Shown: positions 48,258-60,625, counted from the first letter of the stretch. The stretch: DNA of 64,000 nt from Sclerodactyla briareus (GCA_026419785.1 JAODTK010005634.1:248001-312000); one strand, 5' to 3'. Numbers and translations are program-made. The notes: generated by a model not told the origin, from the letters alone.

Positions 48258-48578
48258 GATGCCGGTCTGGTACGCTGTGAAAAATCACGAATTCACGTGA
48301 ACTGAGATGGGCCATGTCTGAATTGTCCTATTTATTTTCGCACAGATAGTCACAGCAAATTTTAAATGAAAGCAAACTGAAAATGAATAGGCAAAATACG
48401 CACAGCACGATGCTATACGATGTCTATTGAATATCTTGCTCAACAACAAATTAATGACAATATGCTAGCTGTCTGTATTTCTATGGTTTTTTCGCATAAG
48501 CCTATAGTGTTTTCTCTTCTGAAACAACAAATGGTGATTTCCACATCCATCGATGAATCTAGCCTTAGGCGTATTATG
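48258..48578 (+). repeat. Dispersed repeat family B, copy 2
   Basis: Carries the family order 'gtgaaaaatcacgaattcacg', 'gccatgtctgaatt', 'aatgaaagca', 'ttaatgacaatatgc', 'cgcataagcctatagtgttttc' and 'cacatccat'. It is directly followed by copy 3 in the same orientation. Confidence 0.75.
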
Positions 48579-48920
48579 CGGATGTGAAATGACAATTTAC
48601 GTCAACTGAGCTGGGGCCAGAGTCTGAGTATGCCCTTTTAGGTTCGCCAAAGATGGAGGTTTGTTTCACAGAGGCAAAACCCAAATTCTAATGAAAGCAA
48701 AACTTGAAAAGGCAAATATACCACCAGAACGGAGCGTATCACCGCGAATGATTATGGGGGGGGAAATATCTTTCTCAAAAAAGCAAATTAACGACAATAT
48801 GCATAGAGGCGTATTCTTGTTTTGTCCGCATAAATTATCGTGTGCTCTTTTTTTTTTATATGGATTCTTTGATCACATCCATTCCGGACACGCCTACGCT
48901 TCAAGGGAATTGCCAGCGTA
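48570..48920 (+). repeat. Dispersed repeat family B, copy 3
   Basis: Same order as copies 1 and 2: 'ggatgtgaaatgacaattta', 'ggggccagagtctgagtatg', 'cacagaggcaaaa', 'aatgaaagca', 'ttaacgacaatatgca', 'cgcataaattatcgtgtgc' and 'ccattccggacacgcctacgc'. Copies 2 and 3 form a head-to-tail pair. Confidence 0.75.
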
Positions 48921-50128
48921 AGAAAGTTTATGGCAGTCGATGTCAGTTGTTTTCAAAGATACGTTCGTTGGCATTACAGGAAACTGATTGCACCTCTTGA
49001 TAAAAGTCGAATCATAAAGACCTGAACTTTGAAAATCCTCAACAACAGGAATAGAATGACCGGTTTTTTGTTCAATTCAGGCAAGATCGCAACTTCGACA
49101 CATAAGATTTTTTTTTTTCAGAAGCAAAGTTCAAAGCGATGGTCACAATAGGTTCCTTCGCCACTGGCAGTGAATCGAAATCGAGGAGAAAAAAAAACCG
49201 CTACTAAAAAGTGAATCAGTCCAAATAGTTCACATCGTCGGAAACTCAATGCATTAAAATTACACTCAACAGTAGAAATTTGAAGGCGAATGACATTGTT
49301 CATCGAAACGAGAGGAAACACGTTGCTTGCAGAAAAAAAATCTCGCCTAGGCGGTCATTACTTTCAAGTAAGTTTTGGTGTCTGGCATCTTGCTATGGTA
49401 AGGGAGCCAATACTTTTTCCTACCTCAGCAATTAGCGGAGCATTACACGTCAGGGTCAATTTGAAGCGTCTCTATGTCTATGTAATGTGGATATCTGACC
49501 TAGAGCACTAATGCTGTGGTAGCTCAAACCGCAGAACGCTACCAAGACGGATTGCAGGCGCGTCGTACCGGAGATTTGTCTCCACTGAACTGCACAAAAT
49601 AGGTTTTTGTGTTCAAAGTGTTTGATCCACTGGGTTCATGGAGGGGGGGGGGGTTCGGGGGGGTTCTGACCTTCGTGGGTACGCCACTGAACGAACGTAC
49701 AATTATGTGGTTTAAATATCACGATAACCCTGAATCCTGTTAATGCACACAATGGCCTATTGTGCCCTGTTTATGACTTGACCTTGATCTGCACATGGCC
49801 AAAGATGTCTTCAAAGAATGAACATAGAGAGAAAGAGGCAAACCCACACAGGCCATTACCACTGTACATGCGCTGTGTAAACAAAACAAAAGTCACTGTA
49901 AAGATCGAATGACAGTGATCAGTGAGACCACAATGGAATGTAGTAGTAACAGAGAGATATGGCCAGAGTATTACAGCATTCCACAGTAAATTGGACATGA
50001 ATGAGCAAATTCAAAAAACAAATTATGCATACGTGTTGATTCATTATTCAAGTGCACAGGATATTTTGGACTTTAAATTTTGTTTACAAACAAATAACTG
50101 CTATGGTAGCGAACGGTAACGAATATGT
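48921..50128. other. No gene; G tract and repeat scrap
   Basis: A G-rich run at 49642-49665 next to 'gtacgccactg' resembles the C/G-rich scraps at 17171 and 18260. Poly-T at 49110-49119. No coding family recognised. Confidence 0.4.
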
Positions 50129-50895
50129 ATTGCAGACAGGGCACTATACATTCCCTGGTATTAATGTAGAGTGAGACAGAGGAGGAATTATCTAAAAGCG
50201 CAAATCAGTTGTTCGTATCCTATTAATATTGATAGCTTAATTATATATTTATAGCGGAAGTGACAAACTTAAGATTATGTTGCGGACAGGTATCATGCCC
50301 TGAATTACTGTAGTGGCGGGACAGAGGAAGAATTATTTCGAAAGTTGTTTTGACATATGTAGCATCAACGTATTATGTTGATATCATTAATGAACCTCAG
50401 TATGGCGAAACTTCCCGTCCGCAACAACTTCAAGGTTTTCCAATATAACTATTAATGTTTCATGATCCTTATTGTCTGCAACACAGCACTACCCACGTCT
50501 ACCTTATCTCAGTGTTATTGACCAAGCATTTAATTAATAAAAACTATTACGACTGAACATTTTGTTGCCAACCGACTTTTTCAGTGAAATAAAAGTCTTG
50601 AAACCACTCCCCACTTGGCCATATGTTAACCCATTATTATTGTCTGTTATACCTAGCAATGATTTATCCTGACCGCACAATATTGAAACCCGAATCATGA
50701 ACGAAACCTCAATTATAAAAAAATGTATCGGACGAAACATTTTGTTAGAAACAAGACATTTTTTCATGAAGTAAAAGTCTCGAAGCCACTCCCTACTCGT
50801 CATAATAATTCAATATAATAAATATGTTACAGTTTAAGATATATTCGTCTACTATATAATAGCAATGATATGTGCTGACCGCAAAAATATAAACC
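50129..50895 (+). repeat. Two adjacent local duplications (about 150 bp and about 170 bp)
   Basis: Pair 1: 'attgcagacagggcactata' with 'gagacagaggaggaattat' near 50130-50192, matched by 'ttgcggacaggtatcatgcc' with 'gggacagaggaagaattat' near 50280-50336. Pair 2: 'aacattttgttgcc' with 'ccactccccact' near 50555-50620, matched by 'aacattttgttaga' with 'ccactccctact' near 50738-50797, both followed by 'tagcaatgat.t..tgaccgca'. It lies just before the 50-bp array. Confidence 0.65.
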
Positions 50896-50945
50896 ACACT
50901 GGATCAGTGCTTCAGGTGAATACAGGTTCTTCAGTTATATGATGA

Positions 50946-52490
50946 TAACAGAGTATCCAGCAGTCCTGGAACTCTTCAGGCTATCCCCTGAAGAGAGTAG
51001 TCTATCCAGCAGTCCTGGGAACTCTTCAGGCTATCCCCTCAAGAGAATAGTCTATCCAGCAGTCTGGGAACTCTTCAAGCTATCCCCTCAAGAGAGTAGT
51101 CTATCCAGCAGTCCAGGGACTCTTCAGGCTATCCCCTCAAGAGAGTAGTCTATCCAGCAGTCCTGGGAATCTTCAGGCTATCCCCTCAAGGAACTAATCT
51201 ACCAGCAGTCCTAGGAACTCTTCAGGCTATCCCCTCAAGGAACTAATCTATCCAGCAGTCCTTGGAACTCTTCAGGCTATCCCCTCAAGGAACTAATCTA
51301 CCAGCAGTCCTAGGAACTCTTCAGGCTATCCCCTCAAGAGAGTAGTCTATCCAGCAGTCATGGGAACTCTTCAGCTATCCTCTCAAGAGAGTAGTCTATC
51401 CAGCAGTCCTGGAAACTCGTCAGGTCTAGCCCCTTCAAAAAAAAAGAAAAAAAAAAGAGTAAAAAAAAAAAAAAAAAAGTCTATCCACAGTCCTGACTCG
51501 TCAGGCTATCCCCTCAAGAGATTAGTCTATCCAGCAGTCCTGGGAACTCTTCGGCTATCACCTCAAGGAACTAGTCTATCCAGCAGTCCTGGGACTCTTC
51601 AGGCTATCCCATCAAGGAACTATCTATCCAGCAGTCCGGGAACTCTTCAGGCTCTCCCCTCAAGGAACTATCTATCCAGCAGTCCTGGAAACTCTTCAGG
51701 CTATCCCCTCAGGAACTAGTCTATCCAGCGTCCTGGGAACTCTTCAGGCATCCCCTCAAGAGAGTAGTCTATCCAGCAGTCCTTGGAACTCTTCAGGCTA
51801 TCCCCTCAAGGAACTAATCTACCAGCAGTCCTAGGAACTCTTCAGCTATCCCCTCAAGGAACTAATCTATCCAGCAGTCCTGGGAACTCTTCAGGCTATC
51901 CCCTCAAGGAACTAATCTATCCAGCAGTCCTGGGAACTCTTCAGCTATCCCCTGAAGAGAGTAGTCTATCCAGCAGTCTGGGAACTCTTCAGCTATCCCC
52001 TCAAGAGATTAGTCTATCCAGCAGTCCTGTGAACTCTTCGGCTATCCCTCAGGAACTAGTCTATCCAGCAGTCCTGTGAACTCTTCAGGCTATCCCCTCA
52101 AGGAACTAATCTATCCAGCAGTCCTTGGAACTCTTCAGGCTATCCTCTCAAGAGAATAGTCTATCCAGCAGTCATGGGAACTCTGCAGGCTATCCTCTCA
52201 AGAGAGTAGTCTATCCAGCAGTCCTGGGAACTCTTCAGGCTATCCCCTGAAGAGAGTAGTCTATCCAGCAGTCCGGGGAACTCTTCAGGCTATCCCCTCA
52301 AGGAACTAGTCTATCCAGCAGTCCTGGGAACTCTTCAAGCTATCCCCTCAAGAGATTAGTCTATCTAGCAGTCCTGGGAACTCTTCAGGCTATCCTCTCA
52401 AGAGAGTAGTCTATCCAGCAGTCCTGGGAACTCTTCATGCTATCCCCTCAAGTGAGTAGTCTATCCAGCAGTCCTGGTGAACTTATGTAT
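50946..52490 (+). repeat. Minisatellite, 50-bp unit, about 31 copies, two unit types
   Basis: Unit: 'ctatccagcagtcctgggaa', 'ctcttcaggctatcccctca', then either 'agagagtagt' or 'aggaactaat/agt'. The two endings define subtypes that occur in runs. Single-base losses are frequent. An A-rich insert at 51437-51479, with AAAG and long A runs, interrupts one unit. Since 50 is not a multiple of three, all frames stay open for long stretches (e.g. 51360-51719 and 51783-52079); these Ser/Pro/Gly-rich frames are not genes. Confidence 0.93.
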
Positions 52491-52814
52491 AAGCAAATCC
52501 CCTGACCTATCCACAAGAGTATTCAGGGACCATCAAATAATTCCATAATGACCTTTCACTCAAATCCCTGAAAAACCGTAGGCAGCACTGTTCAATCATC
52601 ATACTGACCACCTTTCGTGATGATCCGCCGGTAAATGTGGAGATGATGAAGAGTTTGCCATTTTCGACAAAATGAGTAACAGGACCCCTTAACGACTTTT
52701 GACCTTGGAATCCCTGAATACTCCGTATCACTGTTCCATGATAACGCTAACATAGTCAGGCCTACTGCGGGGCGGGGCTGAGGCTGAGGTTTTGTCATTT
52801 TCTAGTGATACGTG
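52491..52814. other. No gene seen
   Basis: Flank between the array and a LINE. Short minus-strand frames are unrecognised. Confidence 0.4.
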
Positions 52815-53870
52815 GCCTACGGTCCACCCCTTACATATTATTAATGCTTATGCCCCAACGTCGGTGTTAACTCACAAGAACCCCAAAGAGAAAAAAGTCT
52901 ACCACAATCTAGAAAATCTAATAAATACAATAAACAAAAAAAAGATTGAAGGAAAAAAATAAAAAAATTAATGCGAAAGTCGGCTCATCCAATTCCCTCT
53001 ACCCGAAAAGTATCGGAAAATATGTACCACGGGTGAAACTAATACAAATGGTGAATTGGCGAAACAATCTCTACTTATGTAAAACACTCTACAAACACAA
53101 ATCATTATAAGTAGTTTCACCCTAAATAGATCAACGAAAAGGCAATTTATCCAGTCAATAAGAAAGTTCGGAGAAGTAATTCGAGTCATCTCAAACCAAA
53201 TTGACTACAATGAAAATGTAACAGGACTCTGAACGAATCAACTTTTTCTGAATCACCTCAAGCTAACTGGGACAAACTTTCATCGATTCGCTTAGAGAAT
53301 GCCGAAACCATGAACCCACCCTCAGGAAAAGTTCGTTTCAATTAAACTACAATAGCAGACAGTATCCAAAAGAACAAAAAGATCTTAGACTCTAAATCGA
53401 CAACTGTAAAAATGCACATTGAGAGGAAGAGTTGAAAACTCAAAGGTACAGAATAATAAAGAACAACATTCACTAGTCTAATCTGCAAACGTGCTTCCAG
53501 GAAAACAGAACAAACCATTTGATGAAGATGAAATCAAACACGGGTTGCATTCATTGGAAAAATAACAAATCGCCAAATTGGGACCAAATCAAAGCTGAAC
53601 ATCTAAAATATGCCCCATGCACCTATGAATACATAGCTGATATACTATAAATAACATAGCCGGAACAGGAGAATACCAATAGAAATCAAACAAGGGCTAT
53701 TAACACCAAATAAAGAAACCCAGGAAAGTCTAAATGTTCCCCAGAGAATTCACGACCCGTGAACTTACTTTCAACGCTAAGGAAAATCCTCGCAATTTGT
53801 TTTGCCAGGAGAATCCTTGTAATGAATACATACATGATCCTTACTTCTGGATCAGGTGGAAGGACTGGAA
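52815..53870 (+). mobile_element. LINE fragment: end of endonuclease to start of RT
   Basis: Read with shifts: HIINAYAPTS (52834-52863), the closing motif of an APE-type endonuclease; a long, worn linker; then NNKSPNWDQIKAEHLKYAP (about 53560-53617), EYIADIL (about 53627-53650), 'EIKQGLLTP' (about 53683-53710) and ENSRPVNLLSTLRKILAICF (about 53743-53802). The RT core with FADD is missing, so the copy is cut at about 53870. The orientation and domain order fit RTE/Jockey-type LINEs. Confidence 0.8.
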
Positions 53871-53924
53871 ATCCTTATTAACATGTTTAATAAGTCACGA
53901 ATGCTTAGTCCGATCACACTGAAA

Positions 53925-54300
53925 CTCAGTTTGCAGCTTTCGTATGGGGAGTACATGAACCCCAGTGTTTGTGTTCGAACCGGGGATCATTTTGGAGAAA
54001 GAAAATAGTTCGTCAACACGGTAACTCAACGGAGTGGCATCAGTGAGGTTTTGCAAGCAAACATTCCGAACTCCAACAGTCACCGGCGTTTTTCCCAAGG
54101 TTGCCGTACTTGCAATTTGAATCGATTTGAATTTTACCGGTTCAGGGAGCCAAGTAAGGCTCATCAAGGAACACTGACCGTATGATCGTGGATGAGCACT
54201 GGCGATAACTCGCCTTCTAATGTCGACTAGTGTCCAGGTAAGGACCGCTCACGGGACTGCCAATTTACGCCCCAAATCAAAGCATACTCCACCCCACCTG
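53925..54300 (+). repeat. Dispersed repeat family D, copy 4
   Basis: Contains 'catcagtgaggttttgcaag', 'acagtcaccggcgttttt', 'gcactggcgataactcgcct' and 'gtcgactagtgtcc', matching copies 1-3. A 'gtgttcgaaccgggg' box at 53969-53983 resembles a pol III B box. Partial echoes of the 5' section ('tttgcagctt.tatggggagtaca') recur at 54430-54460. A SINE origin is possible but not shown. Confidence 0.55.
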
Positions 54301-56719
54301 GGAGGATGAAGCCCCTACTTGATATATGGGCTGCAGCATATTGAGTACATGAACCCTGTTGCTTCGGGGTCAAGTCAGAAATCTCTGTTACACGATTAGT
54401 CCAAAAATTATTAATCTGATCAAGCGGAAATTCGGTTTGCAGCTTCTCATGGGGAGTACAGTAATCTCATTATTTGATAACTGGTTCCAACCAGGTGGGC
54501 ATTCTAGTTAGAGTAGAGTACGAATTGTAGTGAACAATTATCTATTTCAGCCAATATTAGCGTTTTAACACGCTAACTTGACTCCACCTGGATGGATGAA
54601 GCTCATACTTCGTCTGTGAATTTTCCATGAAATTAGTGCATGATCCCTATTCTCCAGGAGGCAGGTCAACAGAGGTCAACGGTTCATTTCTGTTTTTGGT
54701 GTGAACATTTTAGAGAGATTTTGAAATTGTGGAAATTATTATTTTGGCAAATTTTAGTTGTTCAGCCTGCAGTGTTCATGCCATTGTGTTCAAGCTCCGA
54801 TATCTTTGGATATATTCCTTTCCAAACGATGTTGAAGAGTAAACGGGTTTACTTATCATTCCTCCCCCAAAAGGAATATGCTGATGGCATGAAGAATTAG
54901 AGGAGTGGATATCGATTATCAAATGACAGAGCCCATCTCATCGAATATCGACAATAGAAGAGAGTAACTCCCTGTATCTTGTTCAATTCAGGCGTGTGAT
55001 CTCGAAATCCTCTCGATCTCTGGAGCAAGTATCAGGAATAATAGGTATATGACTGGAAGGTAACAAGCCCATCCGTACTGTATCCTATCATGTCTCGGTT
55101 TCTTTCTTTTTCCCCTTTTATTGAGATGTGGCCCTCCGTCCACTCCACTATTGCCACATATTTACATATCCATATAATTAGATATTTACAACGACAAATG
55201 AATTTACATGGCATAGTGAAGGAACTACACAAGGTCCAACAGGGTAAACAACTCAGAAGTAGTACAGATAATCTCGAACTTATGACAGCAGTAAACCCCA
55301 GAAATCAATTTAGAGGATGAAATTTAGCTTCCCATTACTGAATCCCTATCGTCAAATGCGTTTATTCCTAGCGATAACGATGAAAATCAGATTCCACACG
55401 ACACCTAATTTCCCGCGTGACGATAGAATTAATTACTGAACCGTTTTGAACCTGTGACTCGAAAATCTGCAAACATCTCGACTTCCAAATTACGAACTTA
55501 AACAGAAAAATAACCAAATTCTCATAAGAAACAAGTCGACATTGGACCTTAAGTCGTCCCCTGTCATAAAATGTAAAATACGACAAACCCATATGAGAAC
55601 TTTCTAATTTTCGGATATTCTCAAAATATGGGCCGCATCCTCAATACTGTGTCACTGCGCAAAAGGTCAGATGCCATCACCGTATCCCCCAGTCTTGAGT
55701 CTCTTCCCGGTAGGAATGCCCCCAGGGGCTGAACGCTACTGAAACTGATTAACCTATCAGACAAAATGTCAATGAAAAACCATAGGCCAAACGATATTCC
55801 AAGGTCTATTGGGATGGTGGCCGCGCTGCAGCAATGCTAACGTCGCTTGGCTGTAACAGGTTGGCAATATCTTTGATGCTGATGCTCGACTGACCGGACG
55901 TATGATCTTTACGATCAAGTTTCCTATGGACGTCACACGCCGTAGAAGAGAAGGATAAATCAAATATCAACGTTTGGTCTTATGTTGGACCAAATATGGG
56001 GATATATACTTCGAAGTTGCTTGGCGATTAAAAACATACTGAAAATGAGATAATTGGGATGTCCTCCCATAGCAACCAGTAGTTGCTTAACCAAAAGCGC
56101 ATTCATTTATTCCTGATATGTCCTAATCCCAACCACACCGGTTTCCCCTCAAGTAACAACGTTTCTGGCAACAGATGTGCCCTTCGTCTCGCATTCCAGA
56201 GAAAGGAGAATACTGCCTTCTCCCGGTCTTTAATACAAAATCAGGTACAAATAACAGCGCATGAAATATATCACGGGTAAATACTTGAAATAATAACCAA
56301 GACTGTCCAGTAGAGTTTAAATTTGCGCCGTTTCCAGGAATCCGTGCGAGAAACAGCCCTTAGGATTGTTCGACCAATGAGATGCTAACATTTTACTCGA
56401 TCCAAACAGTAACCCAGTAATGCGTATGGAGGCTGTTTCCAGATCATATCTTAGGATAACGTCTATGAATAAAACCCTCGAGGCAACGAAGCCACTAGGT
56501 TTCGTATTACCGGAAGCCCCAGTAGCTTACTCCGAAAAGGGCACACACTGAAGATGTAACATCATTAACACTTGTGGCAACACAGTGACGTGGGTCAGCA
56601 TACGGAGAGGAAGCTTGATGACGCGACTACCATTCCCACAGGGATTGTTCTTTGTGAGCGAGAACTCTTTCATAAAAATAATGTGCGTTGTCATACAGTT
56701 CATAGAGCGCTTCCTGCGT
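54301..56719. other. No recognisable gene
   Basis: Open frames such as 54640-54900 and 55090-55320 match no family. No tandem array. Partial family D echoes at 54340-54460. Confidence 0.4.
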
Positions 56720-56990
56720 AACTCTCAAAGCGCTGGGAGACCATTGGTAACTTGGTTCTAGCCGCGCCACATGCACACCTCGATTTATACATTTCCTCCT
56801 GGCAATCGCCAATGGGTGCCCCACAGCGCATGGTCCCAATAACGCCTGGGTAGGACGACTGACGAGTCAGCGGAGATAAAGCGCCTTGTCCAAGGACGCA
56901 CCGGAAAGGCCACCCGGCCGGGATTCGAACTCGATCACTAGTCCTAAGCTCTAGGCTATCAACCGAGCTAATCCGATCTCGTTGACTATT
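56720..56990 (-). mobile_element. tRNA-derived SINE
   Basis: On the minus strand: 'ggattagctcggttgatagc' (A box, about 56956-56975), then 'gagttcgaatcccggccggg' (B box, about 56918-56937), then 'gcgtccttggacaaggcgct' (about 56880-56900) and 'ctacccaggcgttattggga' (about 56836-56855). This tRNA head plus '...cttgggcaaggcactttat...' body is a well-known SINE layout in aquatic invertebrates and fishes. A functional tRNA is unlikely: I see no acceptor-stem pairing, and the body runs on past the head. Confidence 0.82.
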
Positions 56991-57294
56991 GGTAGGTACA
57001 GACACATGAGATGTGACAAAACGATCCCCCAACCCACACTTCTCGTTGCTAATAGAACGCACACTGTTCTAGATCAACATCAAACGGGGGAGAACGGTGT
57101 GCCTGGTAACGCTCCATCATTTCAAGGTGATCGCCGAGTCTCTTTTCTTAATCTGTTTTGTGTCTGGCCAACCGCAAGGTACACATTTTTCGGGTGATGA
57201 CGCACGTCAAGAGACGCATAGAAACTCGCTTTTTAGTTCATAAGTGCGCGCAGTGGGAAATACCATTGAGCATCGGACGATTGTTAACATCGAG

Positions 57295-57440
57295 GGATCG
57301 AATGCCCGAGCGGTGAGTTGGCAGCAACGGTATAGTCTACGAAGGTCCCTTGTTCGAATCACACACTACGCTACTTTCTCGTATAGAAGAGTGACTGTAG
57401 TGTAAACCTGCACTCACGTCCTTCGTAAATGCTGAATTGC
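57295..57440 (+). mobile_element. Possible second tRNA-like SINE head
   Basis: 'gcccgagcggtgagttggc' (57306-57324) resembles a Leu/Ser-type A box, and 'cttgttcgaatcac' (57349-57362) a B box, with suitable spacing. The body is unrecognised. Confidence 0.35.
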
Positions 57441-58904
57441 AGCCCCGAATCGGGAATTCTCACCCCTGTTCGTTACTTCAGAGCACAATTCTGAAGAGGA
57501 ACGAGATTCGCCCCCGTTCTGCCACGCTCAGTTCTTGTGTGTCGCCCCAAAAATCCCCGTCTAAAGATGTCCTCAGTCTGCTGAAGAACCTTCGAACGGG
57601 AGCGCAACACGAGTCGTATCGATCGTATCGACAATATGCTCGAATAGCTCTTGGTATGGAAGCTTATTAAGCGACTCAAGAGATAAGCGAGGAGCAGAGA
57701 GGACCATTAATCTTTATTATAAACGTATCAGTCTTGACAGTATAACTAGAAACTTCACCCCTCAGCACCCCACGACATGACTCAGAATATTAGCAGCGAT
57801 CGGAATGGATAGCGTGGCGACATTATCTCATCAATCTAAAATCAGCTGCTGCGAGTTTTTTTTTTCCAAAACAGTGGATGGCAGACACGAACTGATGAAC
57901 TTGAGAAGGAAGTACTGAGATAACATGGACGCTTGAATAGACAAACGCATCTTAATGCACACGCCTCTTATAAATAACAGCATGGCTCGACAGAAATATA
58001 TTCAAACTGTGGACAATATAGGGTATATATACTAAATAATGTGTTGCAGAATGAAATATGAAAACAAAAACAGAAAGTATGAATAAAATATAAGGTGACG
58101 TAACGAAGGTATAGAATATGAGGCTTAACCAATCCAAAATTACCTGGTTTAAAAGCGACGTGACTCATACGTAAACAGCTTTGAAATGAGCAAAGCTGAT
58201 AGGTAGGGTACCAACAAATGCGGGGTGGAACTGGGTAAGATGGTAGGCTTTGACGTGTTGTTGTTCTTTTTGGCGACCGACTCGGTTTGATAGATGACTC
58301 CCTTAAGTTATCGGTAATGGCTAATCCGAAAACTTTTTCCAGTTCCACAGACGTTCTCTTGCTTGCTGCAATTTTACATTATATGAATAGAGCAGCGAGG
58401 ATCATATTCATTTTCAAGAGGAATACCTCCCTAGTTCTCGGATTCTCCATAATGGCAAAGCAGAATACGTTAAATAATGTATTTTTGTGATGTGACTATT
58501 CAGGCACACTATCAGCGAAGCAATAACAATCTCTGAAATGGAAAATATGGAAGCAACTCGAAATGAACAATTACAGAAAAATACATCGTGAGGTAATTTA
58601 AAAGCTCCCAAACTTCAGGTCACATTAATTTATAAACATGTTACTAGACATCCGTAATACTTACAATAAGGGTTCAATAAATACATATAAATTATAATAA
58701 AAGTTAAGAAGTTACTTAATTTCCGTGAGATTAGCGAAGTGATTTCGAAAAGACTCGAAACGTTGTTTATGTTGCTTGAAAAGAAGTTGGAAATCCAAAA
58801 ATTGACATTATTACGGACACCGCTTGTGGGGTTCTGAATCGACGGCCTTTATAGTTCTTATCATTTTAGCTTGTTGAGAAGTGGCACAAGATCACGTGAA
58901 GTCA
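57441..58904. other. No gene seen
   Basis: AT-rich, with short overlapping frames on both strands. Nothing further supported. Confidence 0.4.
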
Positions 58905-60625
58905 AAATTGATTGATCAGTCGATGGCACATCGAGTGTTCAGTTACACCCAGTGTTGGGTAAACACGTGCCCAACTTACTAAACTCTCTACAATCAACTA
59001 GTTAATAGCATAGCGAATGTTCAGTGTCACTGAGTGTTAGGTTGATACTTGCAAAATCAACTAGTTGGGGGCACGGTGAATGTTTTGTATCACTCGGTGT
59101 TATGACAATACGTGCAAAATTACTCTCTACAATCGACTAGTCGATGGCACAACGACTGTTTAGTTACACTGAGTGTTAGGTTGATACTTGCAAAATCAAC
59201 TAGTTGGGGAGGGGGGGGGGCACAGTGAATGTTCTGTAACACCGGTGTTAGGTCAACACGTGCACAATTTACTAAACCCTCCATAATTTAAAGGTTGATG
59301 ACATGAAGATTGTTTTGGAACACTGAGTGTTAGGTTGACACGTGCAAAATTAACCAGTTGGTGACACGGTGAATGTTGTGTAACCTCAGTATTAGTTCAA
59401 CAAGTGCACAATTTAGTAACTTCTCTACAATCAATCAGGGCAAGCGAATGTTATAAACTGAGTGATAGGTTGACACGTGCAAAATCAACCAGTTGTTGAC
59501 ACGTTCAATGTTCTGTATCACCCAGTGTTGGGTCAACACGTGCAAAAATGACTATCCTCTCCACAATCAACTAGTCGATGACACGACGAATGTTCAGTAA
59601 CACTGAGTGTTAGGTTGACACATGCACAATCAACCAGTTGGTGGCACGGTAAATGTTTTGTGGTACTCGGTGTTAGTTGGACATGTGCACCATTTACTAA
59701 CCTCGCTACAATCAGTTGTGAATGTTTTGTAACACTCAGTACGTCAACATGTGCACAATTCACTAACCTCTCTACAATCAACTACTAAATACCACAGCGA
59801 ATGTTCAGTAACACTGTGTTATGTGTTATGTTGATACTTGCAAAATCAACTAGTTGGGTAAAGTTCTGTAACACCCAGTGTTAGGTCAACACGTGCACAA
59901 TTTACTAAACTCCCCATAATTTACAGGTTGATGACATGGTGATTGTTTTAGAGCACTGAGTGTTAGGTTGACATGTGCAAAATCCACCAGTTGGTGGCAC
60001 GGTTCATGTTTTGTAACAACCGGTGCTAGGTCAACACATGCATAATTTACTAGCCTCTCGACAGTCTACTGGTTGACGACACGAATAATGTTTTGTAACA
60101 CGGAGTATTAGGTTGACGCGTGCATAATCAACCAGTTGGTGGCACAGTGAATGTTCAGTGCGATACACTTGGTGTTAGGTCAACATGTGCAAAATATGAC
60201 TAACCTCAAATATAACTGTGTAGGGGAAGGCACAACAAATGGCACAGTAAATGTTTAGTAACACTGAGTGCTAGGTAGACACATACAAATTCCACCAGTT
60301 GGTGGCACGGTGAATGTTTTGTAACAACCGGTGTTAAGTCACCGCGTGCACATTTTGCCAGCCTCTCAACATTCAACCATTTGAATGATGGCACTGCGAA
60401 TGGCACAGCGAATGTTCAATAACACCGAGTGTTGGATTGATATGTGCAACATCAACCAGTTTATGGCACAGTAAATGTCTCGCAATACTCGGCGTTAGTT
60501 CGATATGTGTACAATTTACTAACCTCTCTACAATCGACCAGTTGATGACACGGTGAATGTTTTGTAACACTGGGTGTTAGTTCAACATGAGCACAATTTA
60601 CAACCTCTCTACAATCGACCGATCG
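58905..60625 (+). repeat. Satellite array with alternating units of about 65 and 80 bp
   Basis: Type 1: 'tctctacaatcaactagt', 'gatgacacg.cgaatgtt', 'cagtaacactgagtgttagg' and 'ttgacacgtgcaaaa'. Type 2: 'caaccagttggtggcacggt', 'gaatgttttgtaacactc', 'ggtgttaggtcaacacgtgc' and 'acaatttactaacc'. The two alternate, giving a dimer of about 145-150 bp repeated about 11 times. Units hold short palindromes (CAACTAGTTG, AACACTGAGTGTT) and an exact CACGTG in at least six places (e.g. 58965, 59252, 59341, 59474, 59537, 59890). Minus-strand frames at 59533-60570 are translations of the array. Confidence 0.9.

Noticed and set aside
51360-52079. Two Ser/Pro/Gly-rich open frames (119 and 98 codons)
   Set aside because: They are translations of the 50-bp minisatellite; all frames are open there and shift with indels.
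50946-52490. CRISPR-like array
   Set aside because: The units are contiguous with no unique spacers, and this is animal DNA with no cas genes.
56910-56990. A functional tRNA gene on the minus strand
   Set aside because: A and B boxes are present, but acceptor-stem pairing is not evident and a SINE body follows directly.
59533-60570. Minus-strand frames with repeated CHQLVDC-like text
   Set aside because: Translations of the satellite array, repeating with its period.
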